Shown here: piece by piece, positions 6,104 through 12,576 of the stretch
Layout of the letters: every line of letters begins with the position of its first letter
Position numbering within the stretch: position 1 is the stretch's first letter
NCBI GenBank assembly: GCA_035711465.1
Contig: DASTCC010000340.1
Span: 1 to 16,487, forward strand
Direction: 5' to 3'
Length of the DNA: 16,487 nucleotides
Source of the DNA: DASTCC01 sp035711465
GTDB taxonomy: Bacteria; Acidobacteriota; Vicinamibacteria; Vicinamibacterales; SCN-69-37
The notes under the pieces: model-generated
Databases searched by the model: none
What the model saw: the letters and a program-made list of their open reading frames with translations, nothing else
Told to the model about the DNA's origin: nothing
Program-made: the position numbers and the translations under genes

Positions 6104-7870
6104 ATGCGCTTCCTGCGGCTGCTGACGAACGCGATCACAGGCGGCGTCCTCGTCGCGATGTACCTGGTCGTCCTCGTCCTCCAGCTCAACCCGCAGGTGC
6201 CGGTGGTCTCGCCGACCGCGGTCAGCTGGTTTCTGGCGCTGCTGACGTTCTACGGCACCTACGTGAGCGTCGCGATGTACCTCGTGCTGCTTCTGCGCGA
6301 GGCCCTGGCGAGCGAGCCGATCAATCCGGCCTGGCTCAGCGTACGGCTGCTGGCGTGGCTCGGCGCGGCCGGCGCTCTGGCCGCCAGCTGGGCGACGTGG
6401 GCGAACCTGCGCGGCTTTCGCGCGGTCCTGAGCGTCGGCGCTGCCGAACGGATGCGCGACGGCGCGCTCGCCACCAGCATCTGCGCGGCGTTGCTCGTCG
6501 CGATCGCGGTGCTGCGCTATTCCTTCGGGCGGCGGGGCAGCCGCGCCACCGGCGTGATGATGGTGGCGACGATGATCCTCTCGGTCGTCGCGCCGCTCTG
6601 GATGCGCGGCCCCGTCGAGCCGCCGGTGCCGGCGGCGCGGCGCCAGCTGCGGCCCCGGGCCGTGCCCGACGCCCCACGCGTGCACATGATCCTGCTCGAC
6701 GGCGCGTCGTACGACTTCATCGTCCAGCGCGTCGCCGCGGGATTGCTGCCCAATCTCGGCAACCTGATCGATCGCGGCGCGTCGATGCCGCTCGCGACGC
6801 TGAAGCCGACCCAGGCCGTGCCGGTGTGGGCAGCTGCGGCCACCGGCAAGTACCCGCCGAAGACCGGCATCCGATCGAACGCGCTCTATCGCGCGCGGCC
6901 CGACGACATGGTGCCTGCCGACGTCCTGCCCGACTACGTCTTCGCGAGCGCTCTCGTGCTCCAGGGCTTCGTGTCGATCGAGCCGCGCCATACCTCCGAG
7001 CCGCTCGATGCGCGGCCGCTGTGGGACATCGTCGGCGACTACGGGTTGAGGTCGGTGATCGTCAACTGGCCGATGACGTTTCCGGCGCACGCGACGCTCG
7101 GCGCCATCGTCAGCGACCAGTTCGACGAAGCACGGAGCTCGCCGCTGCGGTTGGGCGATGCCGCTGCGGCGGATCCGACGACGGCGGCCGATGTCGCGCG
7201 CGAGTTCTTCGACGCCTGGCAGGTGCGGCCGTGGACGGAGATCCTGCCGGCGGCCTCGGCGTCGGAGCCGGAGCCCGACGAGCTGCTGCCGGCGCGCTGG
7301 GATCGCGCCTACAGCGAGACCGCGGCGGAGCTGACCCGCCAGTTCGCGCCGACGCTGACGGCGATTCGCTACGAGGGCCTCGAGGCCTTCGGTCACGCGT
7401 TCCTGCACGACGCGCAGCCGGAGCTCTTCGGCGACGTGCGTCACGACGATCCGCATCGATCGATCCTCGATCGCGCCTATGCCTACGTCGACGCCGAGAT
7501 CGGCCGCGCCATGGCGCGTCTCGCGCCCGGCGATCTGCTGCTCGTCGTCTCCGGGTTCGGCATGAAGGAGACGCCGCTGGCGAAGCGGTTTCTCGCGCGC
7601 GCGCTCGGCCGGGCCGACCCGTCGGGATCGCACGAATCGGCGCCCGACGGCTTCCTCGTCGCCTACGGCACCGACGTCGCGCACGGCCAGGTGCCGCGCG
7701 GGTCGGTCGTCGACATCGCGCCGACCGTGCTGTATTTCATGGGCCTCGAAGTCGGACGCGACATGGATGGCTTCGCGCGCACCGATCTGTTCCTGCGCAG
7801 CTTCACGCTGGAGCGGCCGGTGACCTACATTCCGAGTCACGAAGGCGTCACGCCGGTCGTCGATCGCTGA
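6104..7870 (+). CDS. Membrane protein with alkaline-phosphatase-superfamily domain
   Basis: A 588-residue protein. Residues 10-27, 40-64, 80-100, 121-137 and 148-166 are hydrophobic, giving about five membrane segments. From 190 on it resembles the type I phosphodiesterase/nucleotide pyrophosphatase branch: HMILLDG (Asp199 as a metal ligand), PTQAVPVWAAAATGKYP at 235-251, LEAFGH at 426-431, SGFG at 483-486, and His510 in a SHESAPDGFLVAYG segment. In active members the PTQ/PTK motif is followed by Ser or Thr as nucleophile; here that site is Ala238. The SDHG metal motif reads SGFG, and the D of DxxGH is Glu427. Catalysis is therefore doubtful. The start at 6104 puts Arg residues before the first helix; no Shine-Dalgarno sequence is seen. 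It sits between the two pyr blocks, with no obvious link to pyrimidine synthesis. Confidence 0.8.
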   Translation: MRFLRLLTNAITGGVLVAMYLVVLVLQLNPQVPVVSPTAVSWFLALLTFYGTYVSVAMYLVLLLREALASEPINPAWLSVRLLAWLGAAGALAASWATWANLRGFRAVLSVGAAERMRDGALATSICAALLVAIAVLRYSFGRRGSRATGVMMVATMILSVVAPLWMRGPVEPPVPAARRQLRPRAVPDAPRVHMILLDGASYDFIVQRVAAGLLPNLGNLIDRGASMPLATLKPTQAVPVWAAAATGKYPPKTGIRSNALYRARPDDMVPADVLPDYVFASALVLQGFVSIEPRHTSEPLDARPLWDIVGDYGLRSVIVNWPMTFPAHATLGAIVSDQFDEARSSPLRLGDAAAADPTTAADVAREFFDAWQVRPWTEILPAASASEPEPDELLPARWDRAYSETAAELTRQFAPTLTAIRYEGLEAFGHAFLHDAQPELFGDVRHDDPHRSILDRAYAYVDAEIGRAMARLAPGDLLLVVSGFGMKETPLAKRFLARALGRADPSGSHESAPDGFLVAYGTDVAHGQVPRGSVVDIAPTVLYFMGLEVGRDMDGFARTDLFLRSFTLERPVTYIPSHEGVTPVVDR

Positions 7871-7883
7871 TCCCGGCGCGGGA
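7871..7883 (+). terminator. Small hairpin after the phosphatase-like gene
   Basis: TCCCG and CGGGA pair perfectly around GCG immediately after the TGA stop. No U-run follows, so intrinsic termination would be weak. It also lies in the expected -35 region of the pyrR promoter, so it might instead be an operator-like palindrome. Confidence 0.3.
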
Positions 7884-7886
7884 CTG

Positions 7887-7895
7887 TGTTACGCT
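7887..7895 (+). promoter_or_regulatory. Candidate extended -10 of the pyrRBCE operon
   Basis: TGT-TACGCT forms a TGn extended -10 with a partial -10 hexamer. A start about 7 nt downstream would place the PyrR-binding hairpin at the very 5' end of the message. The -35 region (CTGATC, 7867-7872) is poor, so the call depends on the position of the RNA element. Confidence 0.4.
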
Positions 7896-7900
7896 GACTG

Positions 7901-7938
7901 CGCTCTTTAACGCGGTCCCGTGAGGCTGCGAAGAGGCG
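7901..7938 (+). promoter_or_regulatory. PyrR-binding RNA element (pyr leader)
   Basis: GGTCCCGTGAGGCT at 7914-7927 matches the known PyrR-binding consensus ARUCCNGNGAGGYU at every constrained position except the first base. The flanks CTCTT (7903-7907) and AAGAG (7931-7935) pair as the lower stem. The position upstream of pyrR and the remaining pyr genes is exactly where PyrR sites occur. In the known system PyrR binds such loops when UMP is high and lowers pyr expression. The 3' arm contains AAGAGG, which serves as a ribosome-binding site five nt before the ATG at 7942, so bound PyrR could block translation of the leader ORF. Confidence 0.85.
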
Positions 7939-7941
7939 AAC

Positions 7942-8073
7942 ATGCCGTTCAGTCCGCGCGCTCTCCGCCCGTCCCCCCCACGTTTGTCGATGTCACGGCC
8001 CGTTGTCGGCGATTCGTCTGCCCGCCGGCGCGCTCGCCGCCTTGGCGAAGGCGGGAGGTCTGGATGTCCATAG
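7942..8073 (+). CDS. Putative 43-codon pyr leader peptide
   Basis: An ATG at 7942 follows GAGG (7933-7936) at five nt, and that GAGG lies in the 3' arm of the PyrR-binding hairpin. The 43-codon frame is Arg-, Pro- and Ser-rich, has no recognisable domain, and ends with TAG at 8071-8073, overlapping the pyrR start at 8064. Its translation would pass through the hairpin touching the pyrR ribosome-binding site and could open it. This suggests a coupling leader peptide, but the frame could be accidental in such GC-rich DNA. The evidence is position only. Confidence 0.4.
   Translation: MPFSPRALRPSPPRLSMSRPVVGDSSARRRARRLGEGGRSGCP
8037..8054 (+). promoter_or_regulatory. Hairpin overlapping the pyrR ribosome-binding site
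   Basis: CCGCCTT (8037-8043) pairs perfectly with AAGGCGG (8048-8054) around GGCG. The 3' arm shares its last two bases with the pyrR Shine-Dalgarno GGGAGGT (8053-8059). No U-run follows, so it is not an intrinsic terminator. It fits partial sequestration of the ribosome-binding site. Confidence 0.5.
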
Positions 8074-8594
8074 TCATGGACGCGGATCGCATGGGCCGCA
8101 GCCTGGTCCGCATCGCGCACGAGATTCTCGAGCGCAACCGCGGTGTCGAGGATCTCGCGCTCGTCGGCATCCGCGCCCGAGGGGTGCCGATCGCCGCCAG
8201 GCTGGCGGCGCATCTCAAGGACATCTCCGGCGTCGACGTGCCGACCGGCGCGCTCGACATCACGCTCTACCGCGACGACCTGATGCGGCACGCCGTCGGT
8301 CCGCAGCCGGTCATCCGCCGGACCGAGATCCCGTTCTCGATCGACGGCCGCCTGATCCTGCTCGTCGACGACGTCCTCTATACCGGCCGGACGGTGCGCG
8401 CCGCGTTCGACGCGCTCATCGATTTCGGCCGGCCGCGCGCCATTCAGCTGGTCGTGCTAATCGACCGCGGCCACCGCGAGCTGCCGATTCGCGCCGACTA
8501 CGTCGGCCGGAACATTCCAACCACGCAGCAGCAGAGCGTGCAGGTCCATCTCACCGAGATCGACGGCCGCGACGACGTCGAGGTGGACGGATGA
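8064..8594 (+). CDS. pyrR: Bifunctional pyr operon regulator / uracil phosphoribosyltransferase PyrR
   Basis: A 176-residue protein, close to the usual 178-180. The PRPP-binding loop LLVDDVLYTGRTVRAA lies at 99-114. ALVGIRARGVPIA at 32-44, DITLYRDDL at 65-73, and RGHRELPIRADYVGRN at 135-150 are characteristic of PyrR. It binds pyr leader RNA in response to UMP and can make UMP from uracil and PRPP. The start at 8064 has GGGAGGT four nt upstream; ATG at 8076 is an alternative that would fall just after the leader-ORF stop. The stop overlaps the pyrB start (ATGA). It is the first full gene of pyrR-pyrB-pyrC-pyrE and has a matching RNA site in its own leader, so autoregulation is expected. Confidence 0.95.
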   Translation: MSIVMDADRMGRSLVRIAHEILERNRGVEDLALVGIRARGVPIAARLAAHLKDISGVDVPTGALDITLYRDDLMRHAVGPQPVIRRTEIPFSIDGRLILLVDDVLYTGRTVRAAFDALIDFGRPRAIQLVVLIDRGHRELPIRADYVGRNIPTTQQQSVQVHLTEIDGRDDVEVDG

Positions 8595-9532
8595 GCACCG
8601 CCGCCACCGCGCTCCGCAGCCGCCATCTGCTCGGCATCGCCGAGCTCGATCCCGCCGAGATCGAGCTGATTCTCGACACCGCCGTCGCGATGAAGGAGAT
8701 CGGCGCGCGGCCGATCAAGAAGGTGCCGACGCTGCGCGGCCGCACCATCATCAACCTCTTCTTCGAAGCGAGCACGCGGACGCGCATGTCGTTCGAGCTC
8801 GCCGAGAAGCGCCTCAGCGCCGACACGCTCGGCATGACGACCACCGGCTCGAGCGTCGTCAAGGGCGAGACGCTCGCGGATACGGCGCGGACGCTCGAGG
8901 CGATGTCGCCCGACATGATCGTCATGCGCCACGCGGCGTCGGGCGCGCCGCATCATCTGGCCAAGATCTGCCGGGCCAGCATCATCAACGCCGGCGACGG
9001 TACCCACGAGCATCCGACGCAGGCGTTGCTCGATGCGCTGACGATGATCGAGCGCAAGCGCCGGCTCGCGGGACTGCGCGTCGCGATCATCGGCGACCTC
9101 GTTCACAGCCGGGTACTGCGATCGAACGCGCTCCTCCTGACGCGCATGGGCGCCGACGTCCGCGCCTGCGGGCCGGCGACGCTGCTGCCGCCGGGCCTCG
9201 ATCGGCTCGGCGTGACGGTGACGACGCGCATGGACGAGGCGCTCGAAGGCGCCGACGTCGTGATGATGCTGCGCGTCCAGTACGAGCGCATGCACGGGCT
9301 CTTCCTGCCGAGCGCGCGCGAGTACTTCATCCAGTTCGGCCTGACGCCCGAGCGCCTCGAGCGCGCCGCCCCGGACGTGATCGTGATGCACCCGGGGCCG
9401 ATGAACCGGGGCGTCGAGATCGACTCGGCGGTCGCCGACGGGCCGTGGTCGGTGATCCTCGACCAGGTCGCCAACGGCATCGCCGTGCGCATGGCCGTGC
9501 TCTATCTGCTCGCGGGAGACGACGAAGCGTGA
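8591..9532 (+). CDS. pyrB: Aspartate carbamoyltransferase catalytic chain
   Basis: A 313-residue enzyme that joins carbamoyl phosphate and aspartate. The carbamoyl-phosphate loop STRTR is at 61-65 within FFEASTRTRMSFE. Further motifs are SSVVKGE around 88-93, HPTQALLD at 141-148 and HPGPMNRG at 267-274. Length is typical of the unregulated bacterial catalytic chain; no pyrI is adjacent. GAGGT at 8580-8584 precedes the ATG by six nt, and the start overlaps the pyrR stop by 4 nt. The stop overlaps pyrC (GTGA). Control is expected through the PyrR leader. Confidence 0.96.
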   Translation: MSTAATALRSRHLLGIAELDPAEIELILDTAVAMKEIGARPIKKVPTLRGRTIINLFFEASTRTRMSFELAEKRLSADTLGMTTTGSSVVKGETLADTARTLEAMSPDMIVMRHAASGAPHHLAKICRASIINAGDGTHEHPTQALLDALTMIERKRRLAGLRVAIIGDLVHSRVLRSNALLLTRMGADVRACGPATLLPPGLDRLGVTVTTRMDEALEGADVVMMLRVQYERMHGLFLPSAREYFIQFGLTPERLERAAPDVIVMHPGPMNRGVEIDSAVADGPWSVILDQVANGIAVRMAVLYLLAGDDEA

Positions 9533-10854
9533 AGAGAGTCTTGAAGGACGTGCACCTGATCGACCCGGCCGCCGGACGCAACGGCCGCTTCGACATCCTC
9601 CTCGACGCCGATCGCGTCGTCCGGGTCGGCGCCGGGCTGCCCGTCGACGGCGCCGAGGTCATCGAGTTGCCGGCCGGGCTGGTCGTGACCCCGGGCCTCA
9701 TCGACATGCACGTGCACCTGCGCGAGCCCGGGCAGGAGCACAAGGAGACGATCGCCACCGGCACGCGATCGGCGGTCGCCGGCGGGTTCACGGCGGTCGC
9801 GTGCATGCCGAACACGGATCCGATCAACGACCAGGCGTCGGTGACCGAGTTCATTCTCAAGCGCGCCGCGCAAGCGAACCTCGCGCGCGTCTACCCCATC
9901 GGCGCGGTCTCGATCGGATCGAAAGGCGATCAGCTCTCGGAGATCGGCGAGCTGCGCGCCGCCGGCTGCGTGGCGATTTCCGATGACGGCCGCCCGGTGG
10001 CGTCGGCGCTCCTGATGCGCCGCGCGCTGGAGTACGCGTCGATGTTCGGCATGCCGGTGATCGATCACTGCGAGGACCAGTCGCTCAAGGGCGAGGGCGT
10101 CGCGCACGAGGGGCCGGCGGCGAGCCTGCTCGGCCTGCGCGGCATCCCCGGCGCCTCCGAGTCGATCATGGTCGAGCGCGACATCTCGGTGACCGAGATG
10201 GTCGCCGGCGGCCGCTGTCACGTCGCCCACATGAGCGCGCGCCAGTCGCTGCGGGCGGTCCGCGCCGGCAAGGACCGCGGCGTCGCCGTGACCTGCGAGG
10301 TGACGCCGCATCACTTCGTCCTCACCGACGAGGCGCTCGGCACGAAAGGCGGCTACGACACCAACTTCAAGATGAACCCGCCGCTCCGTGAGGAAGCCGA
10401 TCGCGCTGCGATGATCGAAGGCCTGCGCGACGGATCCATCGACGTCATCGCCACCGACCACGCGCCGCACCATCTCGACGAGAAGTCGCTCGAGTTCGAC
10501 CGCGCGCCCTTCGGCATCGTCGGTCTCGAGACCTGCGTGTCGATCTGTCTCGATCGGCTCGTGCACGCGGGCGTCATCGGCCTGCCGCGGCTCGTCGAGC
10601 TGCTGTCGGTGAATCCGGCGCGGATCCTCGGCGTCGCCGGCGGCACGCTCGCCGACGGCGGGCCGGCCGACCTGACGATTCTCGCGCCCGATCACAGCGT
10701 CACCATCGACGCGCGATCGCTGCAGTCGAAGTCGAAGAACACGCCGTTCGACGGCTGGTCGCTGAAAGGCGCGGTGGCGGCGACGATCGTCGGCGGGCGT
10801 GACGTCTACGTGAACAGCCAGATCATCGCCGCCGGCACCCTGCGGCATCAGTAG
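9529..10854 (+). CDS. pyrC: Dihydroorotase, type I
   Basis: A 441-residue amidohydrolase that closes carbamoyl-aspartate to dihydroorotate. The metal-binding DMHVHLREPGQE has His61 and His63. Asp153 (SDDG), His180 (IDHCED), His234 (HMSA) and catalytic Asp310 (ATDHAPH) complete the site. This arrangement, with Asp153 in place of a carboxylated Lys, and the length identify the type I enzyme, not the shorter E. coli type. The GTG start at 9529 overlaps the pyrB stop, with GGGAG ten nt upstream. A 45-nt spacer with heptamer repeats separates it from pyrE. Confidence 0.95.
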   Translation: MKRVLKDVHLIDPAAGRNGRFDILLDADRVVRVGAGLPVDGAEVIELPAGLVVTPGLIDMHVHLREPGQEHKETIATGTRSAVAGGFTAVACMPNTDPINDQASVTEFILKRAAQANLARVYPIGAVSIGSKGDQLSEIGELRAAGCVAISDDGRPVASALLMRRALEYASMFGMPVIDHCEDQSLKGEGVAHEGPAASLLGLRGIPGASESIMVERDISVTEMVAGGRCHVAHMSARQSLRAVRAGKDRGVAVTCEVTPHHFVLTDEALGTKGGYDTNFKMNPPLREEADRAAMIEGLRDGSIDVIATDHAPHHLDEKSLEFDRAPFGIVGLETCVSICLDRLVHAGVIGLPRLVELLSVNPARILGVAGGTLADGGPADLTILAPDHSVTIDARSLQSKSKNTPFDGWSLKGAVAATIVGGRDVYVNSQIIAAGTLRHQ

Positions 10855-10863
10855 AACGCCCAG

Positions 10864-10891
10864 GGCCCAAGCCCCAAGCCCCAAGGCACAA
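10864..10891. repeat. Heptamer tandem array in the pyrC-pyrE spacer
   Basis: Four consecutive 7-bp units, GGCCCAA, GCCCCAA, GCCCCAA and GGCACAA, fill most of the 45-bp spacer. The end of the array merges with the pyrE ribosome-binding site (AAGGA). A similar 7-bp period is present at 14462-14482. Confidence 0.7.
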
Positions 10892-10899
10892 GGATTACT

Positions 10900-11520
10900 T
10901 TGATCACCCCCGACCGTCTCCGCTCGAACGCGCTGAAGCAGCTCGAAGAACACGAGGTGCTCATGCGCGACGGGCACTTCGACTACGGCAACGGCTACCA
11001 CGGCCGCGTCTATCTCAATCCCCACGCCATCTTCCGGCACCCGGCGCTGATCTGGCGGCTGGCGCAGGATCTGATCGGGATCATTCCCGATGCCATCGTC
11101 TCCCAGGCCGAGGTCGTCGCCGGGCCGGTGATGGGCGGCGCGCTCCTCGCGCACACGATGGCCGGCCTGATCGACGGACGCCGTAATCTGACGCTGCCGC
11201 CGACGAGCTTCGCGCCGCTCTCGATCGATGCTGGCGGCACGCTGACCATGCGGCCGTTCTATCAGGCGATCGTGCGCGGCCGCCGTGTGCTGCTGGTCGA
11301 CGACGTCCGCAACACCGGGAAGACGTTCGAGCGCGCCAAGGCAATCATCGAAGAACAGGGCGGCATCGTGATCGCGACCGCCGAGATCTGCGACCGGCTC
11401 GAGGCGATGGTCGATCTCGGCGTGCCGAACATTGCGCTCGCCGAGTACGCCGCGCCGGACAATCACGCGGCGGCGTCGTGTCCGATGTGCCAGGCGGGCG
11501 AGCGCATCACGAGGTTCTAG
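10900..11520 (+). CDS. pyrE: Orotate phosphoribosyltransferase
   Basis: A 206-residue phosphoribosyltransferase that would make OMP from orotate and PRPP. The PRPP loop is VLLVDDVRNTGKTF at 130-143, and VSQAEVVAGPVMGGALLA at about 67-84 forms the core strand and pyrophosphate region. The C-terminus has NHAAASCPMCQAGERI, a CxxC tail seen in some OPRT-like proteins but absent from the E. coli enzyme. Assignment as pyrE rests on the fold plus its place in a pyr operon that otherwise lacks this step; a general phosphoribosyltransferase is the alternative. It starts with TTG at 10900; AAGGA at 10890-10894 with a 5-nt spacer supports that start. Confidence 0.85.
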   Translation: MITPDRLRSNALKQLEEHEVLMRDGHFDYGNGYHGRVYLNPHAIFRHPALIWRLAQDLIGIIPDAIVSQAEVVAGPVMGGALLAHTMAGLIDGRRNLTLPPTSFAPLSIDAGGTLTMRPFYQAIVRGRRVLLVDDVRNTGKTFERAKAIIEEQGGIVIATAEICDRLEAMVDLGVPNIALAEYAAPDNHAAASCPMCQAGERITRF

Positions 11521-11524
11521 GGCC

Positions 11525-12400
11525 GTGGCCCGTCGCCCGATCGACGCGCGTGAACTGAAGCCGGCGCTCGATCGCCTTTACGCGGCGTTCGATCATCCCG
11601 AGTCGGCGTTCGATCCGGTGCAGGTGGTGAGGCGCTATCCGGCCGTGGCCGATCGCGAAATCGTCGCGTTCCTCGCCGCCGGCCTTGCTTTCGGCCGCGT
11701 CGCCTCCGTCGTCGCCTCCGTCGAAGGCGTCTGCGGAGTGCTCGGCGCGCGGCCGGCGGCGTTGATTCGCGGCTTCGATCCGGCGCGGCACGGCGTCGCC
11801 CTGCGCCCGCTGGTGCATCGATGGATCCGCGGCGCGGATCTCGTCGCCCTGTTCGTGATTCTCCGCGAGATGCTGCGCGAGCACGGATCGCTCGAGGCGG
11901 CGTTCGCGAGCGGACTGGCCGACAGCGACGTCGACGTCGGCCCGGCGCTCGAGCGCTTCTCGACGCTGGCGCGCGCGATCGATCTGCGCGAGGCCTACGG
12001 CCGAAGGAACGAGAAGCCGGGCGCGCACTACTTTCTCGCCCGGCCGTCGACCGGCTCGGCTTGCAAGCGTTTGAATCTGTTCCTGCGCTGGATGTCGCGC
12101 CGCGACGGCGTCGATCCCGGCGGCTGGACGCGCGTGCCGCCGCGCCAGCTCGTCGTCCCGCTCGACACCCACACCATCCGCGTCGGCCGCTGCCTCGGCC
12201 TTACGCGCCGGGCTTCGTCGGGCTGGAAGATGGCGGTGGACATCACCGACGCGCTTCGCAGGATCGATCCGGACGATCCGGTGCGCTACGACTTCTCGCT
12301 CTGCCACCTCAGCATGATGGGCGGCTGCGGCTACCGCACGCGGCAGCGCGACTCGCAGTGCCCGCTGCGCGGACTGTGCAGGCCGGCTGGACGACGCTGA
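11525..12400 (+). CDS. TIGR02757/DUF2400 family protein
   Basis: A 291-residue protein of unknown function recognised from STGSACKRLNLFLRWMSR at 175-192, DPGGW, and VPLDTHTIRV at 211-220. The last motif recalls the VDTHVxRV segment of endonuclease III, where Asp is catalytic (Asp214 here), and four C-terminal cysteines (260, 268, 279, 285, ending CPLRGLC) recall that enzyme's Fe-S cluster, although the spacing differs. A helix-hairpin-helix glycosylase-like role is therefore an inference only. The GTG at 11525 was chosen because it lies 4 nt after the pyrE stop, with GAGG ten nt upstream; a longer frame would run far into pyrE. It probably rides on the pyr transcript without being part of the pathway. 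Confidence 0.75.
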   Translation: MARRPIDARELKPALDRLYAAFDHPESAFDPVQVVRRYPAVADREIVAFLAAGLAFGRVASVVASVEGVCGVLGARPAALIRGFDPARHGVALRPLVHRWIRGADLVALFVILREMLREHGSLEAAFASGLADSDVDVGPALERFSTLARAIDLREAYGRRNEKPGAHYFLARPSTGSACKRLNLFLRWMSRRDGVDPGGWTRVPPRQLVVPLDTHTIRVGRCLGLTRRASSGWKMAVDITDALRRIDPDDPVRYDFSLCHLSMMGGCGYRTRQRDSQCPLRGLCRPAGRR

Positions 12401-12420
12401 ACGCTTGTCTTCCGGATTCA

Positions 12421-12540
12421 ACATGCAGCACATGCAGCCGACTGCGACGGCCGGGCGCGGCCTGAAAGGCCGCACCTGACCGACGAGTCTCGACACTCAC
12501 GTCAGACATTTTCTGCTGCATGTGCTGCATGTGCTGCATG
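12421..12540. repeat. Nested inverted-repeat element with nonamer repeats
   Basis: An 18-bp arm at 12421-12438 (ACATGCAGCACATGCAGC) is perfectly inverted at 12515-12532. The right side extends into three exact copies of TGCTGCATG (12514-12522, 12523-12531, 12532-12540). Between the arms lies a perfect hairpin, GCGGCCT (12457-12463) and AGGCCGC (12467-12473) around GAA. It occupies most of the 176-bp spacer between two convergent genes and has no coding content I can support. It may be a small non-autonomous element or REP-type repeat, possibly serving as a bidirectional terminator. Confidence 0.65.
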
Positions 12541-12576
12541 GTGAGCCGCGATCGAGCTCTAGACCGGGCAAGCGCT

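Noticed and set aside
5759..7840. A 693-codon open frame on the minus strand across the phosphatase-like gene
   Set aside because: It is antisense to a well-supported membrane protein, is low-complexity and rich in Arg and His, and its last part is pyrK in the wrong frame. Long shadow frames are expected at this GC content.
7920..8063. An upstream extension of pyrR
   Set aside because: It has no PyrR homology and would begin inside the PyrR-binding RNA; the start at 8064 has a good ribosome-binding site and gives the normal length.
10852..10899. Possible intrinsic terminator between pyrC and pyrE
   Set aside because: The spacer is a direct heptamer array with no stable stem and no U-run, and pyrE continues on the same strand.
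9502..11466. A 654-codon minus-strand frame across pyrC and pyrE
   Set aside because: It shows no domain, has biased Arg/Asp/His composition, and lies opposite two clear enzymes.
12309..12539. A 76-codon minus-strand frame starting with repeated Met-Gln-His
   Set aside because: It is generated by the nonamer repeats and runs into the antisense of the DUF2400 gene; no family resemblance.
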